Positions 1 to 7,686 of a DNA stretch of 64,000 nucleotides are shown one piece after another. The stretch covers positions 1-64,000 of the forward strand of contig JAVVHA010000002.1 in the NCBI GenBank assembly GCA_032249735.1, read 5' to 3'. The DNA is from Dehalococcoidia bacterium (GTDB lineage Bacteria > Chloroflexota > Dehalococcoidia > SM23-28-2 > HRBIN24). The notes under the pieces were generated by a model. That model was not told where the DNA came from and searched no databases. It saw only the letters and a list, made by a program, of their open reading frames with translations. Each line of letters begins with the position of its first letter. Within the stretch, counting starts at the first letter, position 1. Made by a program: the position numbers and the translations under genes.

Positions 1-779
<779 letters not shown>

Positions 780-851
780 AGGGAGCGGACAGCTCCTAGG
801 TCGACTGGGCAGGTGGGGAGCCTTCCTCCCGCCATTCAGCTGCTAAAGGGT

Positions 852-928
852 GGGCGATTAGCTCAGGTGGCTAGAGCGCGGTCCTGATAAGACCGAGGTC
901 GGAGGTTCGAGTCCTCCATCGCCCACCA
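852..928 (+). tRNA. tRNA-Ile (GAU)
   Basis: A full cloverleaf is visible. A seven-pair acceptor stem (852-858 with 918-924), discriminator A925 and an encoded CCA (926-928) are present. The anticodon loop reads CTGATAA, giving anticodon GAU. The T-loop GGTTCGAGTCC is standard. It lies 72 bases after the 16S gene, the usual place for a spacer tRNA, and is probably co-transcribed with it. Confidence 0.98.
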
Positions 929-942
929 TCTTTTTTACCTCC

Positions 943-1018
943 GGGGCCGTGGCGCAGCGGGAAGCGCACCTCCTTTGCAAGGAGGGGGGCGGGGGTTCGA
1001 ATCCCCCCGGCTCCACCA
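943..1018 (+). tRNA. tRNA-Ala (UGC)
   Basis: A complete cloverleaf has acceptor stem 943-949 paired with 1008-1014 (one G-T pair), discriminator A1015 and an encoded CCA at 1016-1018. The anticodon loop gives UGC. It sits 14 bases after tRNA-Ile, so the order is the classic 16S-Ile-Ala spacer order. In most bacteria 23S rRNA would follow. Here the next features are a promoter and protein genes. Confidence 0.98.
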
Positions 1019-1064
1019 GGCGGGAGGCCCCCAGGACCCACTTGGACACCAGGAGATCCCACCC

Positions 1065-1094
1065 TTGACACGGCGTAGGGTAAGCCAGTAGCAT
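1065..1094 (+). promoter_or_regulatory. Sigma-70-type promoter for the 1130-1587 gene pair
   Basis: A perfect -35 TTGACA (1065-1070) is followed by an 18-base spacer and -10 TAGCAT (1089-1094, four of six matches). The next gene starts at 1130 behind GGAGGTC. This promoter would make the two genes independent of the rRNA transcript. Confidence 0.65.
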
Positions 1095-1129
1095 CTGGCC
1101 GCTGGGACAAGTGGACGGAGGTCTTAGCT

Positions 1130-1252
1130 ATGCGCTTCCTGGTAGGCCTGGTGTTGGGCATAGCCTTGGGAGTAGCCCTGGCCGCCCTCCTCTCCCCTAG
1201 GCCTCAGGAGCTGCCGCCGGAGCGTCAGCGGCCCCAGGGCGGGGAGGAGTGA
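1130..1252 (+). CDS. Small single-pass membrane protein (40 aa)
   Basis: This short gene encodes 40 residues. After MRF, residues 4-22 form a hydrophobic Leu/Val/Ala/Gly segment fit for one membrane span. A Pro/Glu/Arg-rich hydrophilic tail follows. A good ribosome-binding site (GGAGGTC) lies six bases before the ATG, and a consensus-like promoter lies upstream. Its stop TGA shares bases with the ATG of the c-di-AMP receptor gene (TGATG), so the two are translationally coupled. No family is recognised; length and layout recall short YtxH-like membrane proteins. A role linked to the coupled signalling protein is only inferred. Confidence 0.7.
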   Translation: MRFLVGLVLGIALGVALAALLSPRPQELPPERQRPQGGEE

Positions 1253-1587
1253 TGGCCAGCTTTAAGCTGGTCATCATCATCGCCTCCGAGCCCGATGTGG
1301 AGCGGCTCATGTCCCTGTTGGTGGAAAGAGGCCTGCCGGCCACCAAGGTCAGCTCCAGCGGTGGCTTCCTCAGGCGGGGCAATGCCACCATCTTCTCAGG
1401 AGTGGAGCAGGAGCGAGTGGGGGAGATCCTCGAGCTGGTGCGCCGAGAGTGCCAGGCGCGGACGGAGATGATCCCCGCCCAGGCCCTCCCCTTCCCCGAG
1501 GTGTCCCTGCCCAGCGCCCCCATGGAGGTGAGGGTGGGCGGGGCCATCGTCTTCGTCCTGCCCGTGGAACACTTCGAGAGGACCTAG
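1252..1587 (+). CDS. darA: Cyclic-di-AMP receptor, DarA/PstA family (P-II-like)
   Basis: The 111-residue product matches the P-II-like cyclic-di-AMP receptor family (PF06153): an N-terminal beta strand (KLVIIIAS), the TKVSSSGGFLRRGNATIFSG core that includes the ligand-binding loop, and the C-terminal VGGAIVFVLPVEHF strand. Known members are trimers that bind c-di-AMP and pass the signal to partners that are mostly unknown. A GTG three bases upstream could also serve as start. ATG at 1252 is preferred because it overlaps the previous stop. The gene ends tail-to-tail with the pyrophosphatase, the two TAG stops sharing the palindrome CTAG at 1584-1587. Confidence 0.9.
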   Translation: MASFKLVIIIASEPDVERLMSLLVERGLPATKVSSSGGFLRRGNATIFSGVEQERVGEILELVRRECQARTEMIPAQALPFPEVSLPSAPMEVRVGGAIVFVLPVEHFERT

Positions 1588-3809
1588 GAGATGAACAGGG
1601 GCGCCAGCACTAGGGTGACGGTGGAGAGGAGCTTGACCAGCACATGCAGGGAGGGCCCCACCGTGTCCTTAAAGGGGTCGCCCACCGTGTCGCCCACCAC
1701 CGCCGCCTTGTGGGCCTCGGACCCCTTGCCAATGACCACCACGTGACCAGGGTTGGAGGGGTTGGCCACTACCCCCATGGCGCGGGCCTCCTCCGGCGAC
1801 AGCCGCAGGTACCCCGCCTCAATGTACTTCTTGGCATTGTCCCAGGCCCCACCCACGTTATTGAGGAAGGTGGCTAGGATGATGCCGCCGATGGTCCCCA
1901 CCATCAGCAGGCCAGCCACCGTCTGGGGCCCCGTCTCCGCCAGCCACCCTGCCTGGTGGATGCCGCGGAACACCACGCCCACCACCACCGGCATGCCCAC
2001 CGCCAGCAGCCCTGGAGCCACCATGCCCCGCAGGGCAGCGCGCGTGGTGATGTCCACGGCCCGCCCGTAATCGGGGCGCTCCGTCCCGGCCATGATGCCT
2101 GGCCGCTCCCGGAACTGACGCCGCACCTCCTCGATGATGGCCCCCGCTGCCACACCCACCGCCCGCAGGCCCAGGCTGCTGAAAAGGAAGACCAGCATCA
2201 CCCCCAGCAGGGAGGCCACGAACACCCCTACCCCCGAAAGGTCCACCGGCAGGGGTATCTCATAGAGAGGCCTGCCGAAGAAGGGGGAGGTGGGGTCTTC
2301 AGCGAAGTGCTCCTTCACCTTGTCCAGAAAGGCGCTGAACAACAGGAATGCCGCCAACCCCGCCGAACCCATGGCATACCCCTTAGTCAGGGCCTTGGTG
2401 GTGTTGCCCACCGCGTCCAGGGCATCGGTGATCTGGCGGGACTGGGGTGGCGCCCCCGCCATCTCCACGATGCCATTGGCGTTGTCGGTGATGGGGCCGA
2501 AGGTGTCCATGGAGAGGACGTAGGCGCAGGACATGAGCATGCCCATGGTGGCCACCGCCGTACCGTAGATGCCCCCACCGGGCAGCCCCGTCTGCTCCCC
2601 CAGCACGTAGGAAGTCACCAGGGCCGCCCCAATGGTGATGGCCGTGGCCGCTGTGGTCTCAAACCCCACCGCCGTCCCCACCACGATGTTGGTAGCGGTG
2701 CCCGTCAGGCATGCCCGCACTATCTCCCGCACCGGCCGCCAGCTGCCAGAGGTGTAGTACTGGGTGATGTATACGAAAACGATGCTGGTGATGATACCCA
2801 CCACCCCGGCGGCGAAGAACCATGCCCAGTGCTCCCCCATGGTCAGGTTAGTGGCCAGGGCCATGAACCCTACACACAGCGCCACGATGAGCCAATACCC
2901 ATAGTTGAGGGGGGTCATGGGGTCCTGACCCTCCCGGGCAAAGAAGGGGACGGATATGACCCCCACCATGGTGGCCAGCAGACCAAACGCCCGCACGATG
3001 AGGGGGAAGAGGATCCACTCCTCCTGGCCGGTGAGGGCAAAGATGGCCACCCCCAAGATCATGGCACCGATGTTCTCCGCCGCCGTGGACTCGAACAGGT
3101 CGGCGCCACGACCGGCGCAGTCGCCCACGTTGTCACCTACCAGGTCAGCCACCACCGCAGCATTGCGCGGATCGTCCTCGGGGATGCCCGCCTCTATCTT
3201 CCCTACCAGGTCGGCGCCCATGTCGGCCGCCTTGGTGTAGATACCACCGCCCAGCTGGGCGAAGAGGGCCACAAAGCTGGCCCCAAACCCGAAGCCTACG
3301 ATGAGGAAGGGTGCCTTATCTATGGGATGGCCCAGAACGCGGGAATACAGCCCAAAGATGCCCGCCACCCCCAGCAGGCTCAGGGCCACGATGAGGAACC
3401 CCGATACAGCACCCCCGCGCAGGGCCACAGCGATGGCCTCCCGCAGGCTGCGGGTGGCCGCCGAGGCGCACCGCACGTTGGCCCGCACCGCCACATACAT
3501 GCCCGTAAACCCCGAGAGGGCGGAACAAAAAGCGCCGATGAGGAAGGCCACGGCCGTGAGGATGCCCAGCTCCACATCCTCATCGAAGTAGCCCACCAAG
3601 AAGCCCACCACCGCTGCCACCACGAAGGCCAGCATGGCGATGGTGGTATATTGGCGACGCATGAAGGCGTTGGCCCCTTCCAAGATCATGCCCGCCACTT
3701 CCCGCATGACCGGTGTGCCCTGGTCCCGTCGTAGCACATCCCAAGCCAGCCAGAGAGCAAACAGCACCCCAAGGATGCCCGCCGCAGGCACTACCCAGAC
3801 AAGACCCAT
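1584..3809 (-). CDS. hppA: Membrane-bound proton-pumping pyrophosphatase
   Basis: This 741-residue polytopic membrane protein hydrolyses pyrophosphate and pumps cations across the membrane. The hallmark catalytic stretches are present: KAADMGADLVGKIEAGIPED and DNVGDCAGRGADLFES in the first half, and DNAKKYIEAG plus VVGDTVGDPFKDTVGP near the end. The segment GNTTKALTKGYA has Lys and Thr at the two positions that mark potassium-independent H+-pumping enzymes in this family; potassium-dependent forms have Ala and Gly there. Length is typical for the family. It lies 40 bases downstream of a small basic protein gene and may share its promoter. Such pumps recover energy from biosynthetic PPi. Confidence 0.97.
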   Translation of the reverse strand: MGLVWVVPAAGILGVLFALWLAWDVLRRDQGTPVMREVAGMILEGANAFMRRQYTTIAMLAFVVAAVVGFLVGYFDEDVELGILTAVAFLIGAFCSALSGFTGMYVAVRANVRCASAATRSLREAIAVALRGGAVSGFLIVALSLLGVAGIFGLYSRVLGHPIDKAPFLIVGFGFGASFVALFAQLGGGIYTKAADMGADLVGKIEAGIPEDDPRNAAVVADLVGDNVGDCAGRGADLFESTAAENIGAMILGVAIFALTGQEEWILFPLIVRAFGLLATMVGVISVPFFAREGQDPMTPLNYGYWLIVALCVGFMALATNLTMGEHWAWFFAAGVVGIITSIVFVYITQYYTSGSWRPVREIVRACLTGTATNIVVGTAVGFETTAATAITIGAALVTSYVLGEQTGLPGGGIYGTAVATMGMLMSCAYVLSMDTFGPITDNANGIVEMAGAPPQSRQITDALDAVGNTTKALTKGYAMGSAGLAAFLLFSAFLDKVKEHFAEDPTSPFFGRPLYEIPLPVDLSGVGVFVASLLGVMLVFLFSSLGLRAVGVAAGAIIEEVRRQFRERPGIMAGTERPDYGRAVDITTRAALRGMVAPGLLAVGMPVVVGVVFRGIHQAGWLAETGPQTVAGLLMVGTIGGIILATFLNNVGGAWDNAKKYIEAGYLRLSPEEARAMGVVANPSNPGHVVVIGKGSEAHKAAVVGDTVGDPFKDTVGPSLHVLVKLLSTVTLVLAPLFIS

Positions 3810-3849
3810 CTGTGATTACCTCCCTCCGAGCATGGGGACAGGAGATCTA

Positions 3850-3954
3850 CTAGCGCTGCGTCGCAGCCGATAGACGCTCCTGTCGCCTCTTTAGCTTGGC
3901 CTTCTTCATCTTCTTGTGATGCTTCTTCCGAACCACCTTCTTGGGCTTGTTCAT
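3850..3954 (-). CDS. Small basic AURKAIP1/COX24-domain-like protein (34 aa)
   Basis: A 34-residue ORF starts MNKPKKVVRKKHHKKMKKAK and ends in LSAATQR. It is extremely rich in Lys, Arg and His. Composition and the KKxHHKKMKKxK pattern resemble the AURKAIP1/COX24 small proteins, some of which are ribosomal small-subunit components in actinobacteria. A near-consensus promoter (-10 TATAAT at 3994-3999) lies about 40 bases upstream, which argues for a real gene. It is upstream of hppA on the same strand, spaced by 40 bases. Ribosome association is inference from the family. The gene is easily missed because of its size. Confidence 0.75.
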   Translation of the reverse strand: MNKPKKVVRKKHHKKMKKAKLKRRQERLSAATQR

Positions 3955-3993
3955 GGCCCCCTGTTTCGCCCAACGTCGATGGAACCGGCTGAT

Positions 3994-4023
3994 ATTATAG
4001 GATTAAGATAGCGCCTCAGCCAA
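3994..4023 (-). promoter_or_regulatory. Promoter for the small basic protein (and possibly hppA)
   Basis: On the minus strand TTGGCT (4018-4023) is separated by 18 bases from a perfect TATAAT (3994-3999). The gene start at 3954 follows about 40 bases later. tRNA-Glu ends just upstream at 4027. Confidence 0.65.
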
Positions 4024-4026
4024 GGG

Positions 4027-4103
4027 TGGTGCCCCCGGCGGGATTCGAACCCGCGATTTCCACCTTGAAAGGGTGGCGTCCTGGGCCTCTAGACGACGGG
4101 GGC
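4027..4103 (-). tRNA. tRNA-Glu (UUC)
   Basis: The minus-strand cloverleaf runs from G at 4103. The acceptor stem GCCCCCG pairs with 4031-4037, the discriminator A is at 4030 and CCA is encoded at 4027-4029. The anticodon loop CTTTCAA gives UUC, and GGTTCGAATCC forms the T arm. A second glutamate tRNA (CUC) lies at 9451-9527. Confidence 0.97.
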
Positions 4104-4147
4104 CCCGATGCACCATTCTAGGCCATGCAGTTCCCTCCGCCAAGGCT

Positions 4148-4879
4148 ATGGACGATGTCGTGGTAGGGTGCTGCGGCTGGCCAGAGGCCCGCCAACGCTA
4201 CTTCTCCCACCTGGGAGCGGTGGAGCTCCAGGACACCTTTTACGACCCCCCTTCTCCCCAGCGGGCCAGCCGACTGCGCCAGGAGGCGCCTCCTGGCTTC
4301 GTGGTGACTATGAAGGCCTGGCAGCTCATCACCCACCCGCCCACCAGCCCCACCTACCGCCGCCTGCGCCGTGGCCTGCCCGCCGAGGCGAGGGAGGAGG
4401 CAGGGCTTTTCCGCCCTACGGCCACGGTGAGGTGGGCCTGGCAAGAGACGTTGGCCGTGGCCCGGGCGGTGGGGGCCATGGCCATCGTCTTCCAGTGCCC
4501 GCCCAGCTTCCGTCCTACCCCAGAGAACAAGGGTCACCTCCAGGACTTCTTCCAGCAGGTGGAGAGGGAAGGGCGCATCTTGGCCTGGGAGCCACGGGGC
4601 CCCTGGCCCCCTGAGGAGGTGATGGCTCTATGTCGGGAGCTGGGGCTGGTGCATTGCGTGGACCCTCTGGCTCAGGGGCTGCCCCTATGGGGAGAGGCAG
4701 CCTATCTCCGTCTCCACGGGCGCGGCGGATATCGCTATCGGTACTCCGACCGGGAGTTGGCGGAGCTGGCGCAGATCTGCGAGCGTCTGTTGGCGCAGGG
4801 CCGGCGCCCGGTATTGGTCATGTTCAACAACACCAATATGCTGGAAGACGCCCTGCGCTTCCAGGCAATGTTGGGCTAG
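4148..4879 (+). CDS. DUF72 (YecE-like) TIM-barrel protein
   Basis: The 243-residue product begins MDDVVVGCCGWPEARQRYFS and continues with the DUF72 signature: an early VELQDTFYDPPS strand (usually VEINSTFY), FVVTMKAWQLITH (usually F.VK....ITH), the central FQCPPSF, a WEPRGPW segment (usually EfRh.sW), and a C-terminal YLRLHGRGGYRYRYSD followed by LVMFNNT. ATG 4148 is chosen because an upstream in-frame ATG at 4073 lies inside the tRNA gene. The family adopts a TIM-barrel fold and has no firmly established reaction. Its stop shares CTAG (4876-4879) with the convergent DUF5667 gene. Confidence 0.88.
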   Translation: MDDVVVGCCGWPEARQRYFSHLGAVELQDTFYDPPSPQRASRLRQEAPPGFVVTMKAWQLITHPPTSPTYRRLRRGLPAEAREEAGLFRPTATVRWAWQETLAVARAVGAMAIVFQCPPSFRPTPENKGHLQDFFQQVEREGRILAWEPRGPWPPEEVMALCRELGLVHCVDPLAQGLPLWGEAAYLRLHGRGGYRYRYSDRELAELAQICERLLAQGRRPVLVMFNNTNMLEDALRFQAMLG

Positions 4880-6801
4880 CGGGTGGGCGTAGCCCCGGCA
4901 GGGACTGGGCTGGCCTCCCTGCCCGATGAGGAGGTGGGGGTCGAGGAAGGCGTGGGCTGGGGTGTCGCCTCGGGCGTTGACGTGGGGGTGGGCGTCGCCT
5001 GGGGTGTCGCCTCGGGGGTTGGCGTGGGGGACGGCCCCGGCTCACCACCCAGCACTTCGACGAAGGTGGCCTTTACACTACCATTGGCCTGGAGCTCCCC
5101 CCATACCTCCACCAAGGAGCCAGGAGCCGGCTTGCCGCTTACCTTGGTCTCCTTCGTCACCAGGATGACGGTGCCGTCCACCGTCCACCGCCCCTCCTCG
5201 ATGCGGGAGACGACGCCCCGCACGTGGGCCATGCCGGTGCTCTCGGGCCCGGCGATGACTACTACATCGGTGGCCTTCACTGTGCCCCCCTCCTCCACCG
5301 CCTTTATACGTAGGATGGACCCGGGCTCAGGCCTGGGGGCCTGGGGTGGGGGCTGCACCTGCACGCCCCCCACGTTCCAGCTCCTTCCCTCCACCCCTTG
5401 AAGGACCCCCTGTACAGCCACCACCCGCGGCAGGGGAGCTTGAGGTTCCAGCACGAGGATGCGCTCCGCCACCAGGACTTCGCCCTGCTGGCGGGCTATC
5501 ACCCGCACCCTGACCCCTTTGCGCAAGGCGCCGCCCTCGGCCATCACCATGGTGGTGGGCAGGACACGGAAGACATGCCCTCCCACCCGCCAGGTGACAG
5601 CGCCTTGGGAGGAGGAGAGGTCTTCATCAGCTGCCCCCTCAATGATGATGGTGGCCGCCATGTCCAAGGGGGTGAGAGGCCGCAGCTCGGCGGCCACCAG
5701 GCCCCCCTGGTTCATGTAGGCCCGCACCTGCACCAAGTCGCCCACTTGGATGCCCTGGGCCATGTCCGCCTGGAAGAGGCGGATGCGCTGGCCTTCCACC
5801 ACCAGTTGGTCGCCCTGCACGTCTTCCACTACCCCCTGGAGCACCACCTCCACCCCTGGCAGGGCCAAGGAGGTTACGGTGAGGGCCCGCAGCCGGCCGT
5901 TGGCCCCCACGCCGGCCAAGACGCGTACCACTTTCCCCTCCGCCAGCCCTTCGCCGGCGACGATGGTGGCCTCGTCCACCCATACCTCCTGCTGCCCCAC
6001 CCGCCAGAGGCGGGGGTTCTCAGTGCGCCGCCCCACCCCCTCCAGGAAGAGAACGCCCCCGGCCACCTCCTCCAGCCGCACAAACACCCCCTGCCCCATG
6101 AGGCGCAAGCGGGCGTTGTGGATGGTGATCAAGGTGGCCACATAATCATCATAGGCGTCCGAGCGTAGACGCGGCCCCACGCGGAGGATGAGATCCCCGA
6201 GCCGCTGGCTCACCTCCAGGGCCCGCTGGGCCTCCTCACCCCCCGTCTTGGCCAAGATGCTGGACGCGCGGCTCAAGGAGGAGCGTATGGCAGATAGGGC
6301 GATGCCAGGCACCTCCTTCCCCTGGTCCAGCAGCTTTTGCACCTCCCTCTGACGGGCCTCGGCCTGGTCCAGCAGCAGGGCCGCCTTGGCGTCATCGTCC
6401 CAGGTGATGAAGACCTGGGCCTCCGCCATGGCCAGCTTGGCGCGGTAAAGGGGGCTGTCGGGGAGGCTCCGGGAGGCAGCTAGGGCGGTCAGCGCCAGGC
6501 CTGAGACGATGACCACGGCCAGGGAGGCGGCCATGGCTAGGGGGGAGAGCCAACGCCACGGCTGCCGGCGCCGGCCCGACTGCAGGCGCGCCACCTGCTG
6601 GCTGAACCGTCTCCAAGCTCGGGCCCGCGCCTCGGGGGGCGGCAGGTGGCCCCCCAACGCCCGCAGTTGGAGGAGGGTCTCCAGAAGGGGCCTCAGCTCC
6701 TTCGCTAAGTGAGGATACCGCTGCAGACAGCCCTCCAGGTCCTCACCCCTTCGCAGGGCCCGCTGGCAGTCCTCCAAGGCCTGCCACAGCTCGTCCCTCA
6801 C
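4876..6801 (-). CDS. DUF5667-type membrane-anchored protein with Pro/Thr stalk
   Basis: This 641-residue protein has an N-terminal region like the putative zinc-finger/DUF5667 proteins that accompany sigma factors (residues 1-50, with alternating LEDCQRALRRGEDLEGCL). One membrane helix follows at about 96-116. Next come a helical DUF5667 segment, several repeated beta-rich DUF5666-like modules (for example LEEVAGGVLFLEGV, LQGVVEDVQGDQLVVEG and VQGVLQGVEGRSWNVGG) and a C-terminal tail of about 60 residues rich in Pro, Thr and Ser. The start overlaps the sigma factor stop (ATGA, 6798-6801). By context it is a candidate anti-sigma or sensor partner. That role is inferred; no classic anti-sigma motif was identified. 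Confidence 0.75.
   Translation of the reverse strand: MRDELWQALEDCQRALRRGEDLEGCLQRYPHLAKELRPLLETLLQLRALGGHLPPPEARARAWRRFSQQVARLQSGRRRQPWRWLSPLAMAASLAVVIVSGLALTALAASRSLPDSPLYRAKLAMAEAQVFITWDDDAKAALLLDQAEARQREVQKLLDQGKEVPGIALSAIRSSLSRASSILAKTGGEEAQRALEVSQRLGDLILRVGPRLRSDAYDDYVATLITIHNARLRLMGQGVFVRLEEVAGGVLFLEGVGRRTENPRLWRVGQQEVWVDEATIVAGEGLAEGKVVRVLAGVGANGRLRALTVTSLALPGVEVVLQGVVEDVQGDQLVVEGQRIRLFQADMAQGIQVGDLVQVRAYMNQGGLVAAELRPLTPLDMAATIIIEGAADEDLSSSQGAVTWRVGGHVFRVLPTTMVMAEGGALRKGVRVRVIARQQGEVLVAERILVLEPQAPLPRVVAVQGVLQGVEGRSWNVGGVQVQPPPQAPRPEPGSILRIKAVEEGGTVKATDVVVIAGPESTGMAHVRGVVSRIEEGRWTVDGTVILVTKETKVSGKPAPGSLVEVWGELQANGSVKATFVEVLGGEPGPSPTPTPEATPQATPTPTSTPEATPQPTPSSTPTSSSGREASPVPAGATPTR
4957..5016. 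repeat. 18-base direct repeat inside the Pro/Thr tail coding region
   Basis: Two identical 18-base copies (4957-4974 and 4999-5016) lie 42 bases (14 codons) apart, in frame. They encode repeated PEATPQAT-like segments in the low-complexity tail of the DUF5667 protein. Confidence 0.8.
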
Positions 6802-7412
6802 CCTTCCCCCTCCTGCTGCAAGATGCGCTTTAGGGCCTGCAACGCCCGGTACTGGAGGGACTTGATGGCCCCCTCCCGACGGCCCAACACTTTGGCGATG
6901 GTCCGGTTGTCCAGCCCCTGCACGAACTTGAGGATGACCACCTGCCGCTGCTCATCCGTCAGCTGGGCGAGAGCGCGGCGAAGCTTCTCATAGCTCTCAG
7001 ACATCTCGGCGCGGGCCGCCGGGCTGGGGTCTTGAGCCTGGGCCTCCGCCACCGTATCCAGCCTCACCTCCACGCGCCGCCCCCGCCGGCGGCGGTGGTC
7101 GATGAGGCAGTTTCGGGCGATGCGGAACACCCACGCCGAGAAGGGGACGCCCCGAAACTTGTACCGGGGCAAAGCCTCCAGCATCTTGAGCATGGTCTCG
7201 GAGGCGATGTCCTCGGCCTGTTGGGCATCGCCTAGCTGAAGGAGGATGTAAGAGTATACGCGGGGATAGTAGCATTCATACAGCCAGGCCAGGGCCCGCT
7301 GGTCAAGCCTCTGGGCCCTCTGGACAATCTCCCTCTCCTGGCGCTCGGCACTGTCCAGGGCCCCTTCAGAGATGATTCGGTCTAGAGGCTCGGCCAAGGC
7401 TATCGCCAACAT
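6798..7412 (-). CDS. RNA polymerase sigma factor, sigma-70 ECF type
   Basis: The product of about 204 residues carries a region 2 helix set (LAWLYECYYPRVYSYILLQL, EDIASETMLKMLE, FSAWVFRIARNCLIDHRRR) and a region 4 helix-turn-helix (LTDEQRQVVILKFVQGLDN then IAKVLGRREGAIKSLQYRAL). ATG 7412 is preferred because GGGGAG lies nine bases upstream; a TTG at 7451 would add 13 residues. The stop overlaps the start of the DUF5667 protein by four bases. Upstream lie a 68-residue gene and a TPP enzyme on the same strand with a 67-base gap from 7412. Its regulon is unknown. Direct coupling to the downstream membrane protein suggests that protein controls or senses for it. Confidence 0.88.
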   Translation of the reverse strand: MLAIALAEPLDRIISEGALDSAERQEREIVQRAQRLDQRALAWLYECYYPRVYSYILLQLGDAQQAEDIASETMLKMLEALPRYKFRGVPFSAWVFRIARNCLIDHRRRRGRRVEVRLDTVAEAQAQDPSPAARAEMSESYEKLRRALAQLTDEQRQVVILKFVQGLDNRTIAKVLGRREGAIKSLQYRALQALKRILQQEGEG

Positions 7413-7479
7413 CCCCAGCGTCTCCCCATATAGGAGAACGCAAGGGAACAACGAAAGGTTTCGCCATCTTGGCTCATCT

Positions 7480-7686
7480 TCAGCCCTCCAGGGAGGAGAG
7501 CCCCAACAAGCGGCGGCGCATCTCCTCGTAGCGCTCCTTGGCCCTTGCCTCCCGGCTGATGAGGGCCTTCAGGCGGGGAGGGTCCAGCGCCTGTCCCTCT
7601 AGCAAGGCGCGGTGCAGCGCCTGCAAGTGCCGCTGCCACTCTTGGTAGGCCTCCAGGTAAAGGCGCTTGGTCTCCTCGTCCCTCAC
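7480..7686 (-). CDS. Small helical protein of unknown function (68 aa)
   Basis: This 68-residue, charged, mostly helical protein (MRDEETKRLYLEAYQEWQRH start; C-terminal YEEMRRRLLGLSSLEG) has a heptad-like Leu pattern that suggests a coiled coil. It overlaps the stop of the TPP enzyme gene by four bases (7683-7686) and so is translationally coupled to it. No family is recognised. It could be a subunit or regulator of the TPP enzyme, or simply carried in the same transcript. Confidence 0.7.
   Translation of the reverse strand: MRDEETKRLYLEAYQEWQRHLQALHRALLEGQALDPPRLKALISREARAKERYEEMRRRLLGLSSLEG

Noticed and set aside
1038-1114. Inverted repeat CCACTTG/CAAGTGG around the first promoter
   Set aside because: The arms are short and 63 bases apart; no clear role in rRNA processing or regulation.
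1956-3734. Long antisense open frame (592 codons) opposite hppA
   Set aside because: It mirrors the GC-rich codons of a clear pyrophosphatase gene and has no recognisable domain or ribosome site.
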